A stretch of 32,711 nt of DNA from SAR116 cluster bacterium AG-313-A07 (GCA_003284265.1 QBVV01000025.1:1-32711); one strand, 5' to 3'; positions 1 through 8,528 are shown, counted from the stretch's first letter. The notes: generated by a model not told the origin, from the letters alone. A program made the numbers and translations.

Positions 1-332
1 TAGTATTTGCGTCAAAAGCGGGCGCAGATCCATCAAAAGTCAGACAGGCTCTAATGGGTGGTTTAGCCCAGTCAAGAATTCTCGAAGTGCACGGAGAGCG
101 TATGATTAAGCGAACATTCGAGCCGGGATTTCGTATAGAATTGCATCAAAAAGATCTTAACTTAGCACTTCAGGGCGCCAAGTCACTTGGCGTTAGTCTC
201 CCAAATACTGCAACAACTCAGGAGTTATTTAATTCTTGTTCAGCAAATGGGGATTCGGAACTTGACCATTCTGGCTTAGTCACAGCACTGGAACGAATGT
301 CTAACAGTAAAGTTAACTGTATCTGGTTTTGA
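1..332 (+). CDS. garR: 2-hydroxy-3-oxopropionate (tartronate semialdehyde) reductase, C-terminal part
   Basis: The gene is cut by the left window edge and is open from base 3 to the TGA at 330-332, so only about the last 109 residues are present. This is the helical C-terminal domain of the beta-hydroxyacid dehydrogenase family. The stretch with QALMGG, SRILEVHGERM, LHQKDLNLAL and LPNTATTQELF matches GarR/GlxR, including the family lysine in HQKD. The enzyme reduces tartronate semialdehyde to D-glycerate with NAD(P)H in the cytoplasm, in glyoxylate or sugar-diacid catabolism. It converges with the molybdenum hydroxylase gene, with a 20-base gap. The NAD-binding half cannot be seen, so the exact substrate is inferred from the C-terminal match only. 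Confidence 0.88.
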   Translation, partial: VFASKAGADPSKVRQALMGGLAQSRILEVHGERMIKRTFEPGFRIELHQKDLNLALQGAKSLGVSLPNTATTQELFNSCSANGDSELDHSGLVTALERMSNSKVNCIWF

Positions 333-352
333 ATAATCAAAAGAAGAAGGTT

Positions 353-3040
353 TCAATTTCTAATTCCAAGCCATCTAAAAATTTTAAACAAAATACTGTT
401 CGGAGAGCTGTCTTGTAACTCATAAACAAAATTATTTATGGTTTGTTCTATTAACCTTCTCACGACACCCTCGAGTAACCTTGCGCCAACCGCGGCTATT
501 TTCCCATTTATAGTTATAGAATAGCTATAGCCGACTTTGACCTCTTCATCGTTCGGCTCAAGTGTGATTTGCCCAGTACCAGCGGCGATTCCTAAAGGTC
601 CGCTCGCTGTTCCCGTTAATGACAGGCTTCTGTGTTGAACTAAGTCACAAAATTGAAAGTCTGCTGTGAAATTTCCGGCTATTGGACCGACACCTATTTT
701 TGCGTCTGCATTAAAAGAGAGAGGTGCCGTTCTTGTCAAAGATTTACAGCCTGGTATTAACGAAATTAACTCATCGGGATTTAATATAGATGTCCATATT
801 TTTTCAGGTGTTGCCTTTATAACTGTAAATCCGTGGCCGTTAAGACTGTAACCATCGTTGCTTTCATTTTTTCTTGCCCCCTCCATATATGCCGGTGGAG
901 CCGGCTCTTCATCGTCCAATATTTTATGCACCTTGGACCGGGTGAGGGGGAGCGTATACACTTCTACACCAATGGCATCAGAAATCGCGTTGGCGATGCA
1001 TACTGGCGTCGACATGCAGTTTCCCTCACCAAGACCTTTGGCCCCAGTTGGTGTCAGAGGAGAGGGATGTTCGTCATGTAGGATCAGTAACTCGGGCATA
1101 TCCGTAGCATAGGGGGGGCAGTAATCTGCAAACGTTCCTGTTTCAAAAGCTCCATCGGCGGAATAGGACAGTTGTTCCAAAAGCGCCGCTCCGATGCCTT
1201 GTGCGAACGCACCCTTGATTTGACCATCAGCGAGTTTCGGGTTCAAAACTTTACCAGCATCATGCATCGTAACGTATTTATCAATTCTTACTGAACCGTC
1301 TTTTGGATTAATCTCTACACCGCAAAAATCAAAAATAAATCCATACGTTCCAGACGAATTAATCCGGTCCATCTGGTCTGGTTCTGACAATTCAGGAAGC
1401 GTCCAAAAAGTTGTTTCCGAAAGGCCACTACCAGCACCTTCAGGTATCGATAAAGGTGACCAATGAGCTTTAGATGCGACTCTATTGAGAGGAATGGTAT
1501 TATCTGTATTTATTGTAGACCTAGCTACATTATCTTTCAATTCGACATGATCAGGTGTAGTGTTTAAATCGGCCGCAGCTATGATCTTTAACCGTTTTGC
1601 TATACGTTCTGATGCTATTTTGGCAGCACCTGTAACGGCCCCAGCAAAACGGCTAGAATAATTTCCAGAGGCTATTGACCATGGATCTTTAACGGTATCA
1701 TGATCAGTAATCACCACTATTTTTTTCAGATCAATTCCTAATTCATCAGCAACAACCTGCGCTAATACTGTCCTGTGCCCCTGTCCTTGTGGCACAGAAG
1801 ACACATTAACTGTGACTGACCCGGATGGGTCAAACGCCACAGTAGCAGATGCCAAAGCGCCATTTTTTGCCCCTGATTTTTCTCTCTCTTCAGGTGTTAA
1901 TAATGTCGTTATATATCCCATGTTAGAAATAGACGGCTCCACAATTATTGAATAGCCGATGCCGTAGAGACGACCAGATTTCCTGGCATTGTCTCTCTGT
2001 TGCTTCAAATAATCTAAATTTCCGTCCACCTCCGCTCTCAACACGGATGTTAAATAGTCACCACTATCCAATACTGCTCCTGGCGCCGTCTTATATGGCA
2101 TCGCTTTTGCGAGGATAAGATTACGTTTTCTGATTTCTAGGGGATCTAGGTGCATCTTTTCTGCCGCTATGTCTACCAGACGTTCCAGTGCAAAATATAC
2201 TTGAGGTCCGCCAAATCCTCGCATCAGTCCTGTAGGGGTCTTATTTGTGACAGCAATGCGATTATGAATTTTCACATTTTGTATTGCATAGGCGCCGGTC
2301 ATATTTCCATGCATCCGGTATATTGTGGCGGGTTCTGGAGCCCGTAAATAGGCACCGCAGTCTTCTAGTTGGTCATAGTCGAGAGCTGTAATAATTCCCT
2401 TTTCATTTAGCGCGGCTCTTATAGTTGTCACCCGATTAGTTGAAGAGGTGGATGCGGTTAAATGCTCTAATCTGTCTTCTACCCATTTTATTGGTTTGCC
2501 GGATACCTTTGCGGCAATACTAATGGCTACTACATATGGGAAAATTGCCTGTTTTACACCAAATGACCCACCGGAATCAGGAGGAGTTTTTAATCTTAAT
2601 CTATTACCTTCAACACAGAGTGACCGCGCCATAACAGGGTGGAGTGTGTATGGACCCTGGAAATTGGCAGTAACGTCGTAAGCTTCGTCACCTGGTCTGT
2701 ATCTTGCCAAAACAACGAAGGTTTCTATCGGAGTGCAGGAGTTACGAGGATAATCGATAGTCGTTTCTACTATCTTATGGGCGTTTTCAAAAGCGTCGTC
2801 GGGATCGCCATATTTAAACCAACGCTCGTGCAATATATTTGATCCCACGGCATGATGGAGTAGTGGGGCATCTGATTTTGCTGCCTCCCGGGGATCTATA
2901 ACGGCTTGACACAGGTCGTATTTGACATCGATGAGTTCTAGAGCATCTTCGGCAAGATACCTATTTTCAGCGACAACAATCGCTACTGGTTCGCCTACAT
3001 ATCGAACGGTATCAGTGGCAAGTGCATATTGGGGGGGCAT
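353..3040 (-). CDS. Molybdopterin-binding hydroxylase large subunit (CoxL/xanthine dehydrogenase family) fused to a CoxG domain; main fragment after a frameshift
   Basis: This 895-residue frame holds most of a molybdenum hydroxylase large subunit. Visible motifs are GGSFGVKQ (about 157-164), RGFGGPQ (274-280, the active-site loop), PQGQGH (about 417-422) and KGLGEG with the probable catalytic Glu at about 672. The loop is not the AYxCSFR of form I CO dehydrogenase, so CO oxidation is unlikely; an aldehyde or heterocycle substrate fits better. From about residue 732 to 880 follows a CoxG/SRPBCC domain, normally a separate membrane-associated protein. The ATG at 3040 is probably not the true start: the first ~90 residues lie in another frame at 3012-3293, and a one-base change in the C7 run restores a single protein of about 980 residues. 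No FAD or 2Fe-2S subunit gene adjoins it. Confidence 0.85.
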   Translation of the reverse strand: MPPQYALATDTVRYVGEPVAIVVAENRYLAEDALELIDVKYDLCQAVIDPREAAKSDAPLLHHAVGSNILHERWFKYGDPDDAFENAHKIVETTIDYPRNSCTPIETFVVLARYRPGDEAYDVTANFQGPYTLHPVMARSLCVEGNRLRLKTPPDSGGSFGVKQAIFPYVVAISIAAKVSGKPIKWVEDRLEHLTASTSSTNRVTTIRAALNEKGIITALDYDQLEDCGAYLRAPEPATIYRMHGNMTGAYAIQNVKIHNRIAVTNKTPTGLMRGFGGPQVYFALERLVDIAAEKMHLDPLEIRKRNLILAKAMPYKTAPGAVLDSGDYLTSVLRAEVDGNLDYLKQQRDNARKSGRLYGIGYSIIVEPSISNMGYITTLLTPEEREKSGAKNGALASATVAFDPSGSVTVNVSSVPQGQGHRTVLAQVVADELGIDLKKIVVITDHDTVKDPWSIASGNYSSRFAGAVTGAAKIASERIAKRLKIIAAADLNTTPDHVELKDNVARSTINTDNTIPLNRVASKAHWSPLSIPEGAGSGLSETTFWTLPELSEPDQMDRINSSGTYGFIFDFCGVEINPKDGSVRIDKYVTMHDAGKVLNPKLADGQIKGAFAQGIGAALLEQLSYSADGAFETGTFADYCPPYATDMPELLILHDEHPSPLTPTGAKGLGEGNCMSTPVCIANAISDAIGVEVYTLPLTRSKVHKILDDEEPAPPAYMEGARKNESNDGYSLNGHGFTVIKATPEKIWTSILNPDELISLIPGCKSLTRTAPLSFNADAKIGVGPIAGNFTADFQFCDLVQHRSLSLTGTASGPLGIAAGTGQITLEPNDEEVKVGYSYSITINGKIAAVGARLLEGVVRRLIEQTINNFVYELQDSSPNSILFKIFRWLGIRN

Positions 3041-3293
3041 CCACTTTTACTCCAGAAATAAAAGGTTTTGTGAGACTTAAGATATCAGTACCCGTTATGA
3101 CGGTTATAATACCCGGTAAGGCCTCTGCTCTTTCTTTGTCGATATTTAGAATGTTAGCGTGTGCAATGGGTGATCTAAGAAACGCAGCATAACAACAACC
3201 AATAGGCTCTGCCATATCATCGCCAAATTGGCCCTCTCCTCTGAGAAGTGTCAAATCTTCAACTCTTTCTATCGATTGCCCAACGTTTTTCAT
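3012..3293 (-). CDS. N-terminal fragment of the molybdopterin hydroxylase (same gene as 353-3040, split by frameshift)
   Basis: This frame encodes the typical N-terminus of the CoxL/xanthine dehydrogenase large-subunit family: a GQSIERVEDLTLLRGEGQF-type start, then FLRSPIAHANI and a short run ending VDAPP. It then leaves the family frame, ending in ICTCH and a stop. The seven-base C run (G in the plus strand, 3031-3037) is where the match moves to the next frame. With six C residues the reading would continue VDAPQYALATD into the large fragment. Either the base call or assembly is wrong, or the gene is truly broken or slippage-prone. The start at 3293 is the family start. It is divergent from the dehydratase gene at 3480. 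Confidence 0.8.
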   Translation of the reverse strand: MKNVGQSIERVEDLTLLRGEGQFGDDMAEPIGCCYAAFLRSPIAHANILNIDKERAEALPGIITVITGTDILSLTKPFISGVKVDAPPICTCH

Positions 3294-3479
3294 GCCTGTA
3301 TTCGTGCCAAGTTAAGTTGAATTAAGCAAGTTTTCTAAGTGAGAAGGGGCTTAAATTTATTTAAATTTGATGGATGTGATAATTTCTACTTTCTTAGGGC
3401 CCGTTCGAGATTTACTCGATTTAGTTATTGTTAAAAGCTATTGTCAGCACCTAAGCTAATTTTTCAGAAGGTTAAGCCA

Positions 3480-4397
3480 ATGCAAGATATTTATCGTGGT
3501 ATTTTCCCGATAGTCCCAACCCCGTTTCACGATGATGGTTCTTTGGACTTGGATGGTCAAAGGCGTGTTATTGATTGCATGATTGACCAAGGAATAGATG
3601 GCTTATGTATTTTAGCAAATTACTCTGAGCAATTTTTACTGTCTGACTCGGAGCGAGAGATACTTCAAGCTGTGTGTCTTGAGCATACTAACGGGAGAAC
3701 GCCTGTAATCGCAACTTGTAGCCATTTTAGTACCCAGATTGCGGTTGAAAGATGTCAAAATGCTGAGAAACAGGGGGCTTCAATGGTGATGATGATGGCG
3801 CCTTATCATGGGGCATTATTGAAGGCAAGTGACGAAGGTGTTTATCAGCACTTTGAAGCCCTTGCAAATGCCATAGATATCCCCATCATGATACAGGATG
3901 CTCCTTTGAGTGGTGTTACGTTGCCGGTGTCTTTATTGGCTAGAATAGCAAAAGATTTTACTAATGTGTCATATTTTAAGATTGAAACACCAGGAACGGC
4001 AGAGAAACTCAAAGCGCTATTAGGGGCAGCAAAAGATTATATTGATGGGCCGTTCGACGGTGAGGAGGGTATCACCCTATTGTCCGATCTTGAGGCTGGT
4101 GCAACTGGAACAATGACAAGCGCCCTTGCCTGTGAAAAAATTCGTCCAATTGTATTCGATTATTTGAATGGTCATCGGGATAAAGCAGAAGATCAATATC
4201 AACGGCTGTTACCATTGATAAATCTGGAAAATCGCCAATGTGGGCTGAGAGCATGCAAAGTAATAATGAAGCAGGGTGGCGTAATTAAGTCTGATGCAGT
4301 TCGTCACCCATTGGAGCCGTTGCCAGAACTGGCTCGGAAAAAGTTGCTTAAACTGTCCAAAGATTTAGATTTAATCGCTTTGAGATGGGGAAAATAA
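3480..4397 (+). CDS. DapA-family dehydratase/aldolase, probably L-2-keto-3-deoxyarabonate dehydratase
   Basis: The 305-residue protein belongs to the dihydrodipicolinate synthase/N-acetylneuraminate lyase superfamily (TIM barrel, Schiff-base lysine). The lysine is K167 in SYFKIETPG. The usual YNxP motif is QDAP here, and ANYSEQF, GPFDGEEGITLL, LINLENRQCGLRA and GGVIKSDAVRHPL follow. From memory this pattern matches the Azospirillum L-2-keto-3-deoxyarabonate dehydratase group (called araD there), which makes alpha-ketoglutaric semialdehyde in non-phosphorylative pentose breakdown. I chose ATG 3480 because AGAAGG lies about 8 bases upstream and the family begins near YRGIFP; an upstream TTG at 3441 would add 13 non-family residues. 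A related 2-keto-3-deoxy sugar acid remains possible as substrate. Confidence 0.8.
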   Translation: MQDIYRGIFPIVPTPFHDDGSLDLDGQRRVIDCMIDQGIDGLCILANYSEQFLLSDSEREILQAVCLEHTNGRTPVIATCSHFSTQIAVERCQNAEKQGASMVMMMAPYHGALLKASDEGVYQHFEALANAIDIPIMIQDAPLSGVTLPVSLLARIAKDFTNVSYFKIETPGTAEKLKALLGAAKDYIDGPFDGEEGITLLSDLEAGATGTMTSALACEKIRPIVFDYLNGHRDKAEDQYQRLLPLINLENRQCGLRACKVIMKQGGVIKSDAVRHPLEPLPELARKKLLKLSKDLDLIALRWGK

Positions 4398-4424
4398 AAA
4401 ATCAACCGGATATGAAACTGAGTA

Positions 4425-5591
4425 ATGATCGGGCCAAAAAAACGAATACTTACTACTCATGCGGGAAGCTTGCCGCGTCCTTTATCATTAGTTGAATTGT
4501 ATGCCAAGCGCGCAAAGGGCGAGCCTATAAATCCAGATATACTGAATAAAGAAAGTGAGGCAGCAACGCATTGGGTAATTGGGCAACAGGCTAAAATTGG
4601 TATTGATATCCCAAGTAATGGCGAGCAGATGCGTGAGGCGTTTTTCCTTTATCTACAGCATAGAATGAGTGGATTTGGAGGGCGTTGGTCTCGTCCCACT
4701 GGCAGCGAATTGAAAGATTATCCTGAATTCGCCGCAGCACGGAAAATTGCGCTGGAGAAAATGACTGCAGTTAGTAATTTTGAGCCACCTATGGCAATTG
4801 CTCCCATTGTCTATACAGGCACCTCCGAGAATTCCGAGGAAATTAAACTTTTCCAAACTGCTTTAACTTCCTTTGAGAATACATTTACAGATACATTTAT
4901 AACCGCACCATCCCCTGGCATCGTCGCCACAGCCATAAAAAATAATTACTACTCGGATGACGATGAATATCTTGATGCCTTAGCAGATGCTATGAAAGTT
5001 GAATATAAGTCGGCAGTTGATGCAGGGTTTATTCTTCAGATTGATGCCCCCGATTTAGGATTGGAACGGCATACCCTTTTTCACGACAGGCCACTACGTG
5101 ATTTTGTCTGTTTTGTTGATAAGGTCGTCGTGAGAATTAATAAAATGCTTGAAGGATTACCTCGAGACAGAGTTCGATTACATGTCTGTTATGGTAATTA
5201 TGAATCACCACACGATAAAGATGTGCCGCTTGAGTACATATTACCAAGCTTGTTAGAGGCTAACGTTGGGGGGTTTCTGTTTCCTTTTGCTAACTCTCGG
5301 CATCAGCATGAAATCAAATTATTTAAAGACCATAAAATAGATGAGGATCAATATTTAATTGTTGGGGCTATAGATACACTGTCGGCCTTTGTGGAACATC
5401 CGGAAGTTATAGCAGACCGCTTGGAATTGGCCGCAGAAATACTGGGAAACCCTACCCAAGTGGTAGCTGGAACAGATTGTGGTTTTGACACTTCAGCGGG
5501 AATGGGACGACTTACATCTGATGTGGTCTGGTCTAAATTAGCGGCGTTGAGAGATGGAGCGATGATCGCTAGTAATCGACTATTTGCATAA
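4425..5591 (+). CDS. Cobalamin-independent methionine synthase (MetE C-terminal)-like zinc methyltransferase
   Basis: This is a single-domain, 388-residue relative of the MetE catalytic domain, about half the length of full MetE. The N-terminal THAGSLPRP is typical of the family. Likely zinc ligands are H253 and C255 in LHVCYGN, a Glu near 296 in HQHE, and C352 in GTDCGF. QIDAPDLGL (about 205-213) corresponds to the substrate loop that reads QIDEP in MetE. Short members of this family include methionine synthases but also other thiol methyl- or alkyl-transferases, so the methyl donor is not known. It starts 27 bases after the dehydratase stop, with no strong Shine-Dalgarno, and is 40 bases before the lactonase gene, so co-transcription is likely. 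Its catabolic surroundings argue against a plain methionine role. Confidence 0.8.
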   Translation: MIGPKKRILTTHAGSLPRPLSLVELYAKRAKGEPINPDILNKESEAATHWVIGQQAKIGIDIPSNGEQMREAFFLYLQHRMSGFGGRWSRPTGSELKDYPEFAAARKIALEKMTAVSNFEPPMAIAPIVYTGTSENSEEIKLFQTALTSFENTFTDTFITAPSPGIVATAIKNNYYSDDDEYLDALADAMKVEYKSAVDAGFILQIDAPDLGLERHTLFHDRPLRDFVCFVDKVVVRINKMLEGLPRDRVRLHVCYGNYESPHDKDVPLEYILPSLLEANVGGFLFPFANSRHQHEIKLFKDHKIDEDQYLIVGAIDTLSAFVEHPEVIADRLELAAEILGNPTQVVAGTDCGFDTSAGMGRLTSDVVWSKLAALRDGAMIASNRLFA

Positions 5592-5631
5592 TTTGGTTTG
5601 TAAAAAATATGGAGAAATGGAGTAGTAATTG

Positions 5632-6426
5632 ATGTTGCCAGAGTTTGAGGTGTTTGCAATTAAATATGGAGAACGACTCGGGGTGCGGGGTGATATTTTT
5701 ATGAAGGGCGACCCTCACGATACCCCTATGGCGATGGATTATTATATCTGGGTAATTCGGAATGAAAAAACAACGATTATTGTTGACTGTGGGTTTAGTA
5801 AAGATGAAGGCGAAAGCAGAGGGCGAACCTACCTTCGATCCCCCGCGGAGGGTTTGGAGTTATTAGGAATAAACCCAAAGGAGGTTGAGCATGTGATTAT
5901 AACCCATATGCATTATGATCATGTTGGCAATCTCGCTCTATTTCCAAAAGCCCGTTTTCACATACAAGATACTGAAATGGCCTATGTCACGGGTAGAGCA
6001 ATGACACATCCGGTCTTGCGACACTCGTTTGTACTGTCCGACGTTCAGGAAATGGTGGCCATGGTATATCAAGACAGGGCTATTTTTCACGATGGTGACG
6101 AAGATCTATTTCCTGGTATCACACTTCACCATTTTCCAGGACATGCCCGCGGATTAATGGCTGTTAGGGTTAATACCAAACGAGGCTGGATTATCCTCGC
6201 CTCAGATACAGCCCATTATTATGAAAGCTTAATCGAAGAACATGTTTTTATGACGCATGAGAATATTTATGAGATGCTTGAGTCCTATCGATCTCTGGTT
6301 AAGCTCGGTGGCGATATAACCCGTATTATTCCGGGTCATGACCCAGATGTTTTGGCAAGGTATCCCCCCTTTTCGGCGGATCTCACTGGCGTAGTTGCTG
6401 TATTGCACGAAAAACCATCCTATTAA
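5632..6426 (+). CDS. Metallo-beta-lactamase-fold hydrolase, N-acyl-homoserine lactonase family
   Basis: The 264-residue protein has the binuclear metal motif HMHYDH (H92, H94, D96, H97), a later SDTAHYY with the bridging Asp, and a terminal PGHDPDV, in the order of AHL-lactonase-type MBL proteins. Many members of this group act on other lactones or esters. Between a MetE-like gene and a CMD-family gene in a catabolic cluster, a pathway lactone is at least as likely as a quorum-sensing signal; no luxI/luxR homologue is present. ATG 5632 has GGAG about 9 bases upstream; a TTG at 5629 is directly in frame and cannot be excluded. No signal peptide is visible, so it should be cytoplasmic. Confidence 0.85.
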   Translation: MLPEFEVFAIKYGERLGVRGDIFMKGDPHDTPMAMDYYIWVIRNEKTTIIVDCGFSKDEGESRGRTYLRSPAEGLELLGINPKEVEHVIITHMHYDHVGNLALFPKARFHIQDTEMAYVTGRAMTHPVLRHSFVLSDVQEMVAMVYQDRAIFHDGDEDLFPGITLHHFPGHARGLMAVRVNTKRGWIILASDTAHYYESLIEEHVFMTHENIYEMLESYRSLVKLGGDITRIIPGHDPDVLARYPPFSADLTGVVAVLHEKPSY

Positions 6427-6449
6427 CTAATAACTTTCGGAGAAAAATA

Positions 6450-6752
6450 ATGGCCAAACAAACAGTTTATGAAATGATTCCTCAATTAGGAAAGTTGAGG
6501 GATGAAGTTCTTTTTGGTGATGTCTGGGAGCAACCCGAACTTTCGAAAAGAGATAGGAGCCTTGTAACTTGCACAGTTTTAGCTGCACTTTACAGAACTC
6601 CAGAATTAGAGGGTCATCTTCAGCGGGCTCTAGATAACGGGGTAACTAAGGAGGAGTTATGCGGAATGATCACACATGTTGCGTTTTACTCGGGTTGGCC
6701 AACTGCAGTAAATGCGGGTCGTGTTTTGCAAAAGGTTTTAGGTGAAGATTGA
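6450..6752 (+). CDS. Carboxymuconolactone decarboxylase (CMD) family protein
   Basis: This 100-residue protein has the AhpD/CMD helical fold pattern, with SLVTCTVLAAL, PELEGHLQRALDNGVTKEEL and HVAFYSGWPTAVNA. The Glu/His of ELEGH are the conserved active-site positions of CMD-type proteins. There is no CxxC pair, so it is not an AhpD-like peroxidase. True PcaC converts 4-carboxymuconolactone in the protocatechuate branch, but no pca genes are nearby, so only the family can be stated. The start has a good Shine-Dalgarno (CGGAGA) and lies 23 bases after the lactonase stop, making it the likely last gene of the 3480-6752 run. It converges with the MarR gene, only 2 bases away. Confidence 0.88.
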   Translation: MAKQTVYEMIPQLGKLRDEVLFGDVWEQPELSKRDRSLVTCTVLAALYRTPELEGHLQRALDNGVTKEELCGMITHVAFYSGWPTAVNAGRVLQKVLGED

Positions 6753-6754
6753 AG

Positions 6755-7216
6755 TCAATCTGGACTAGAAATTTTTTTCAGCAAAGTAAGAAATATAACT
6801 TGTTCTTCTTTTGACAAAGGAGAGAGAGTTTTTTCAGTTATCAGTGACGCCTTGGGAATAGATCGTTCGATTACCACTTTTCCTAAAGGGGTTAGGTCAA
6901 TAAGATGGCGTCGTGCATCCCCTGGATCCTTTCGTGTTTTGACTAGATTGAGATTTTTTAATCGATCAATTACACCTTTTATATTAGCTGCGTCCATCGC
7001 GATAAAACGACCTAATTCGTTTTGTGATAACGAACCTAATTCATATAATTTTGCTAAAGCCGAAAATTTAGTAGGCGTTAAATCGTTTGGAATTAAATTT
7101 GAAAAAATACTAGCATGTAGTTGATTAGCCTTTCTGAGAATGAATCCAACTTGATCATCTAGTAAATATGCTTTGAGGGTGTTGGTGTTCTCTGTTTTGG
7201 AATTTTTATTTTGCAT
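6755..7216 (-). CDS. MarR-family transcriptional regulator
   Basis: This 153-residue protein has MarR winged-helix architecture: an N-terminal dimerisation helix, LTPTKFSALAKLYELGSLSQNELGRFI (helix-turn-helix), the recognition helix region around DAANIKGVIDRLKNLNLV, and the wing KTRKDPGDARRHLIDLTPLGK. MarR proteins are usually repressors released by small, often phenolic, ligands. The gene lies downstream of and on the same strand as the Rieske oxygenase, with a 211-base gap that holds an inverted repeat (7256-7274), and converges with the CMD gene. It is the obvious candidate to control this cluster. The ligand is unknown. Confidence 0.92.
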   Translation of the reverse strand: MQNKNSKTENTNTLKAYLLDDQVGFILRKANQLHASIFSNLIPNDLTPTKFSALAKLYELGSLSQNELGRFIAMDAANIKGVIDRLKNLNLVKTRKDPGDARRHLIDLTPLGKVVIERSIPKASLITEKTLSPLSKEEQVIFLTLLKKISSPD

Positions 7217-7255
7217 TTGAATAAGTTTATCAGACTTTTATTGTAATAACGGGCT

Positions 7256-7274
7256 AGAAATATAATTTATTTCT
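7256..7274. promoter_or_regulatory. Inverted repeat upstream of marR, possible autoregulatory operator
   Basis: AGAAATA and TATTTCT form a perfect 7-base inverted repeat with a 5-base spacer, 40 bases upstream of the MarR start. The 19-base length fits the usual size of MarR operators. The region is AT-rich, so chance occurrence is a real possibility. Confidence 0.35.
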
Positions 7275-7427
7275 GAAAAATAACGTCAATGCCTTATTTG
7301 AAAAATGATTTTCCGATCTAGGTGAGAACCACACGATCAAAGTAAAGGATAAGATTAATTTTATAATTAAACATTCAGATTCCTTAAATAATCAATCTTT
7401 CGACTGCCTTTGGTTTTTATCTAAATT

Positions 7428-8444
7428 TTAATGGTTAGCCGCCATCTTTTTTATTCGAATTCGATAAACATTGGGAGCCTTGTCGATCGCTAAGCGGACA
7501 GGCTTTCGTGAGCTTGAATTTAATTCTTCTTCCTGGATAGCCTCCAGAATTTCCTTGTCCTCGTCGAAAGCAATACGAAACATCGCATCCATTGATGCAC
7601 CCACTTCATCATTCTCCGTTTGTATATTTCTGAGATGCATCCAGCGATCTATGCACTCAGTTTCTGAAACTGGTGTTAATAAATGGATTGCGAATACGCG
7701 GACACCTTTGTGTCGTTCCTCCTCTTTTATTTTTAAATCACTTGATGCACTGCCAAAATCGATCACTGCAATACTGGGCATGTGAAGGTAATAATAATGC
7801 CATCTGTCAACATTTCCGGAAAAATTTCCAAAAGATTGAAAAAAACCAACAGGTGGAGCATTTCTAATCCAACGCCACGCAGTAATAATATCTCCAGAAG
7901 TATCTACTTCTACTTTTACATTCTCGCCTTCGGGATTACCTAGGGTAGTTGGATGAACAAAGCTGACGTGTGCAGGATCAACCAGATTCTCAGCAACATT
8001 TAAATAGTTGGATTTAAAATATAACGCATCACCTTGGTGGGCTTTCCATGCAGGATCATCAAATTGTGGAAGTTTGAAGATATTGTTGGTGTCTGCTTTT
8101 TCTTTATTACCCATCCATATCCAAACGATATTATATTCCTCAACTATCAGATAGGTTTTAACAAAAGCTGTTTCCGGGATATTATCCTGACCCGGAATAC
8201 GAATACACTTCCCATCTGATCCAAATGTCATACCATGGTATCCACATTGAATAGCATCATCTATTATTCTACCACGAGATAGTGGCAAGGATTTATGAGG
8301 ACATCTATCTTCAAGGGCACTTATTATTCCATCACTGGAACGAAATAATACTATGTTCTCTCCCATTATGGTTATTCGAATTAATCGATCTTTGAGTTCG
8401 TGGCTCCAGCTCGCCACATACCAAGCGTCTCGAACATAATCCAT
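7428..8444 (-). CDS. Rieske [2Fe-2S] aromatic ring-hydroxylating/O-demethylating oxygenase, VanA-like
   Basis: The 338-residue protein shows a complete Rieske centre, CPH (C48, H50) and CGYH (C67, H70), followed by the mononuclear iron site NLVDPAHVSFVH (D156, H159, H164). Size and order match the single-component alpha subunits of the vanillate O-demethylase/phenoxybenzoate dioxygenase group. These enzymes hydroxylate a methyl or ring carbon, often releasing formaldehyde, using electrons from a separate ferredoxin-reductase. No such reductase gene is in this window, so it must lie elsewhere. The gene is divergent from the SMP-30 gene and upstream of marR. The substrate cannot be read from sequence; a methoxylated aromatic is a reasonable guess. 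Confidence 0.9.
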   Translation of the reverse strand: MDYVRDAWYVASWSHELKDRLIRITIMGENIVLFRSSDGIISALEDRCPHKSLPLSRGRIIDDAIQCGYHGMTFGSDGKCIRIPGQDNIPETAFVKTYLIVEEYNIVWIWMGNKEKADTNNIFKLPQFDDPAWKAHQGDALYFKSNYLNVAENLVDPAHVSFVHPTTLGNPEGENVKVEVDTSGDIITAWRWIRNAPPVGFFQSFGNFSGNVDRWHYYYLHMPSIAVIDFGSASSDLKIKEEERHKGVRVFAIHLLTPVSETECIDRWMHLRNIQTENDEVGASMDAMFRIAFDEDKEILEAIQEEELNSSSRKPVRLAIDKAPNVYRIRIKKMAANH

Positions 8445-8476
8445 TATTAATTTCCCCTATACCAACAGCCTAAGCT

Positions 8477-8528
8477 TATTTAATATGACAGCATATAAAT
8501 ACGAACAAGTATCGAAAATTATTAAATA
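8477..8528. promoter_or_regulatory. Paired TATTWAATA palindromes in the Rieske/SMP-30 divergent promoter
   Basis: TATTTAATA (8477-8485) and TATTAAATA (8520-8528) are two odd palindromes of the same form, 43 bases apart, about four helical turns, in the 125-base gap between the two divergent start codons. They could be paired regulator sites, but the sequence is very AT-rich and chance cannot be ruled out. Confidence 0.25.
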
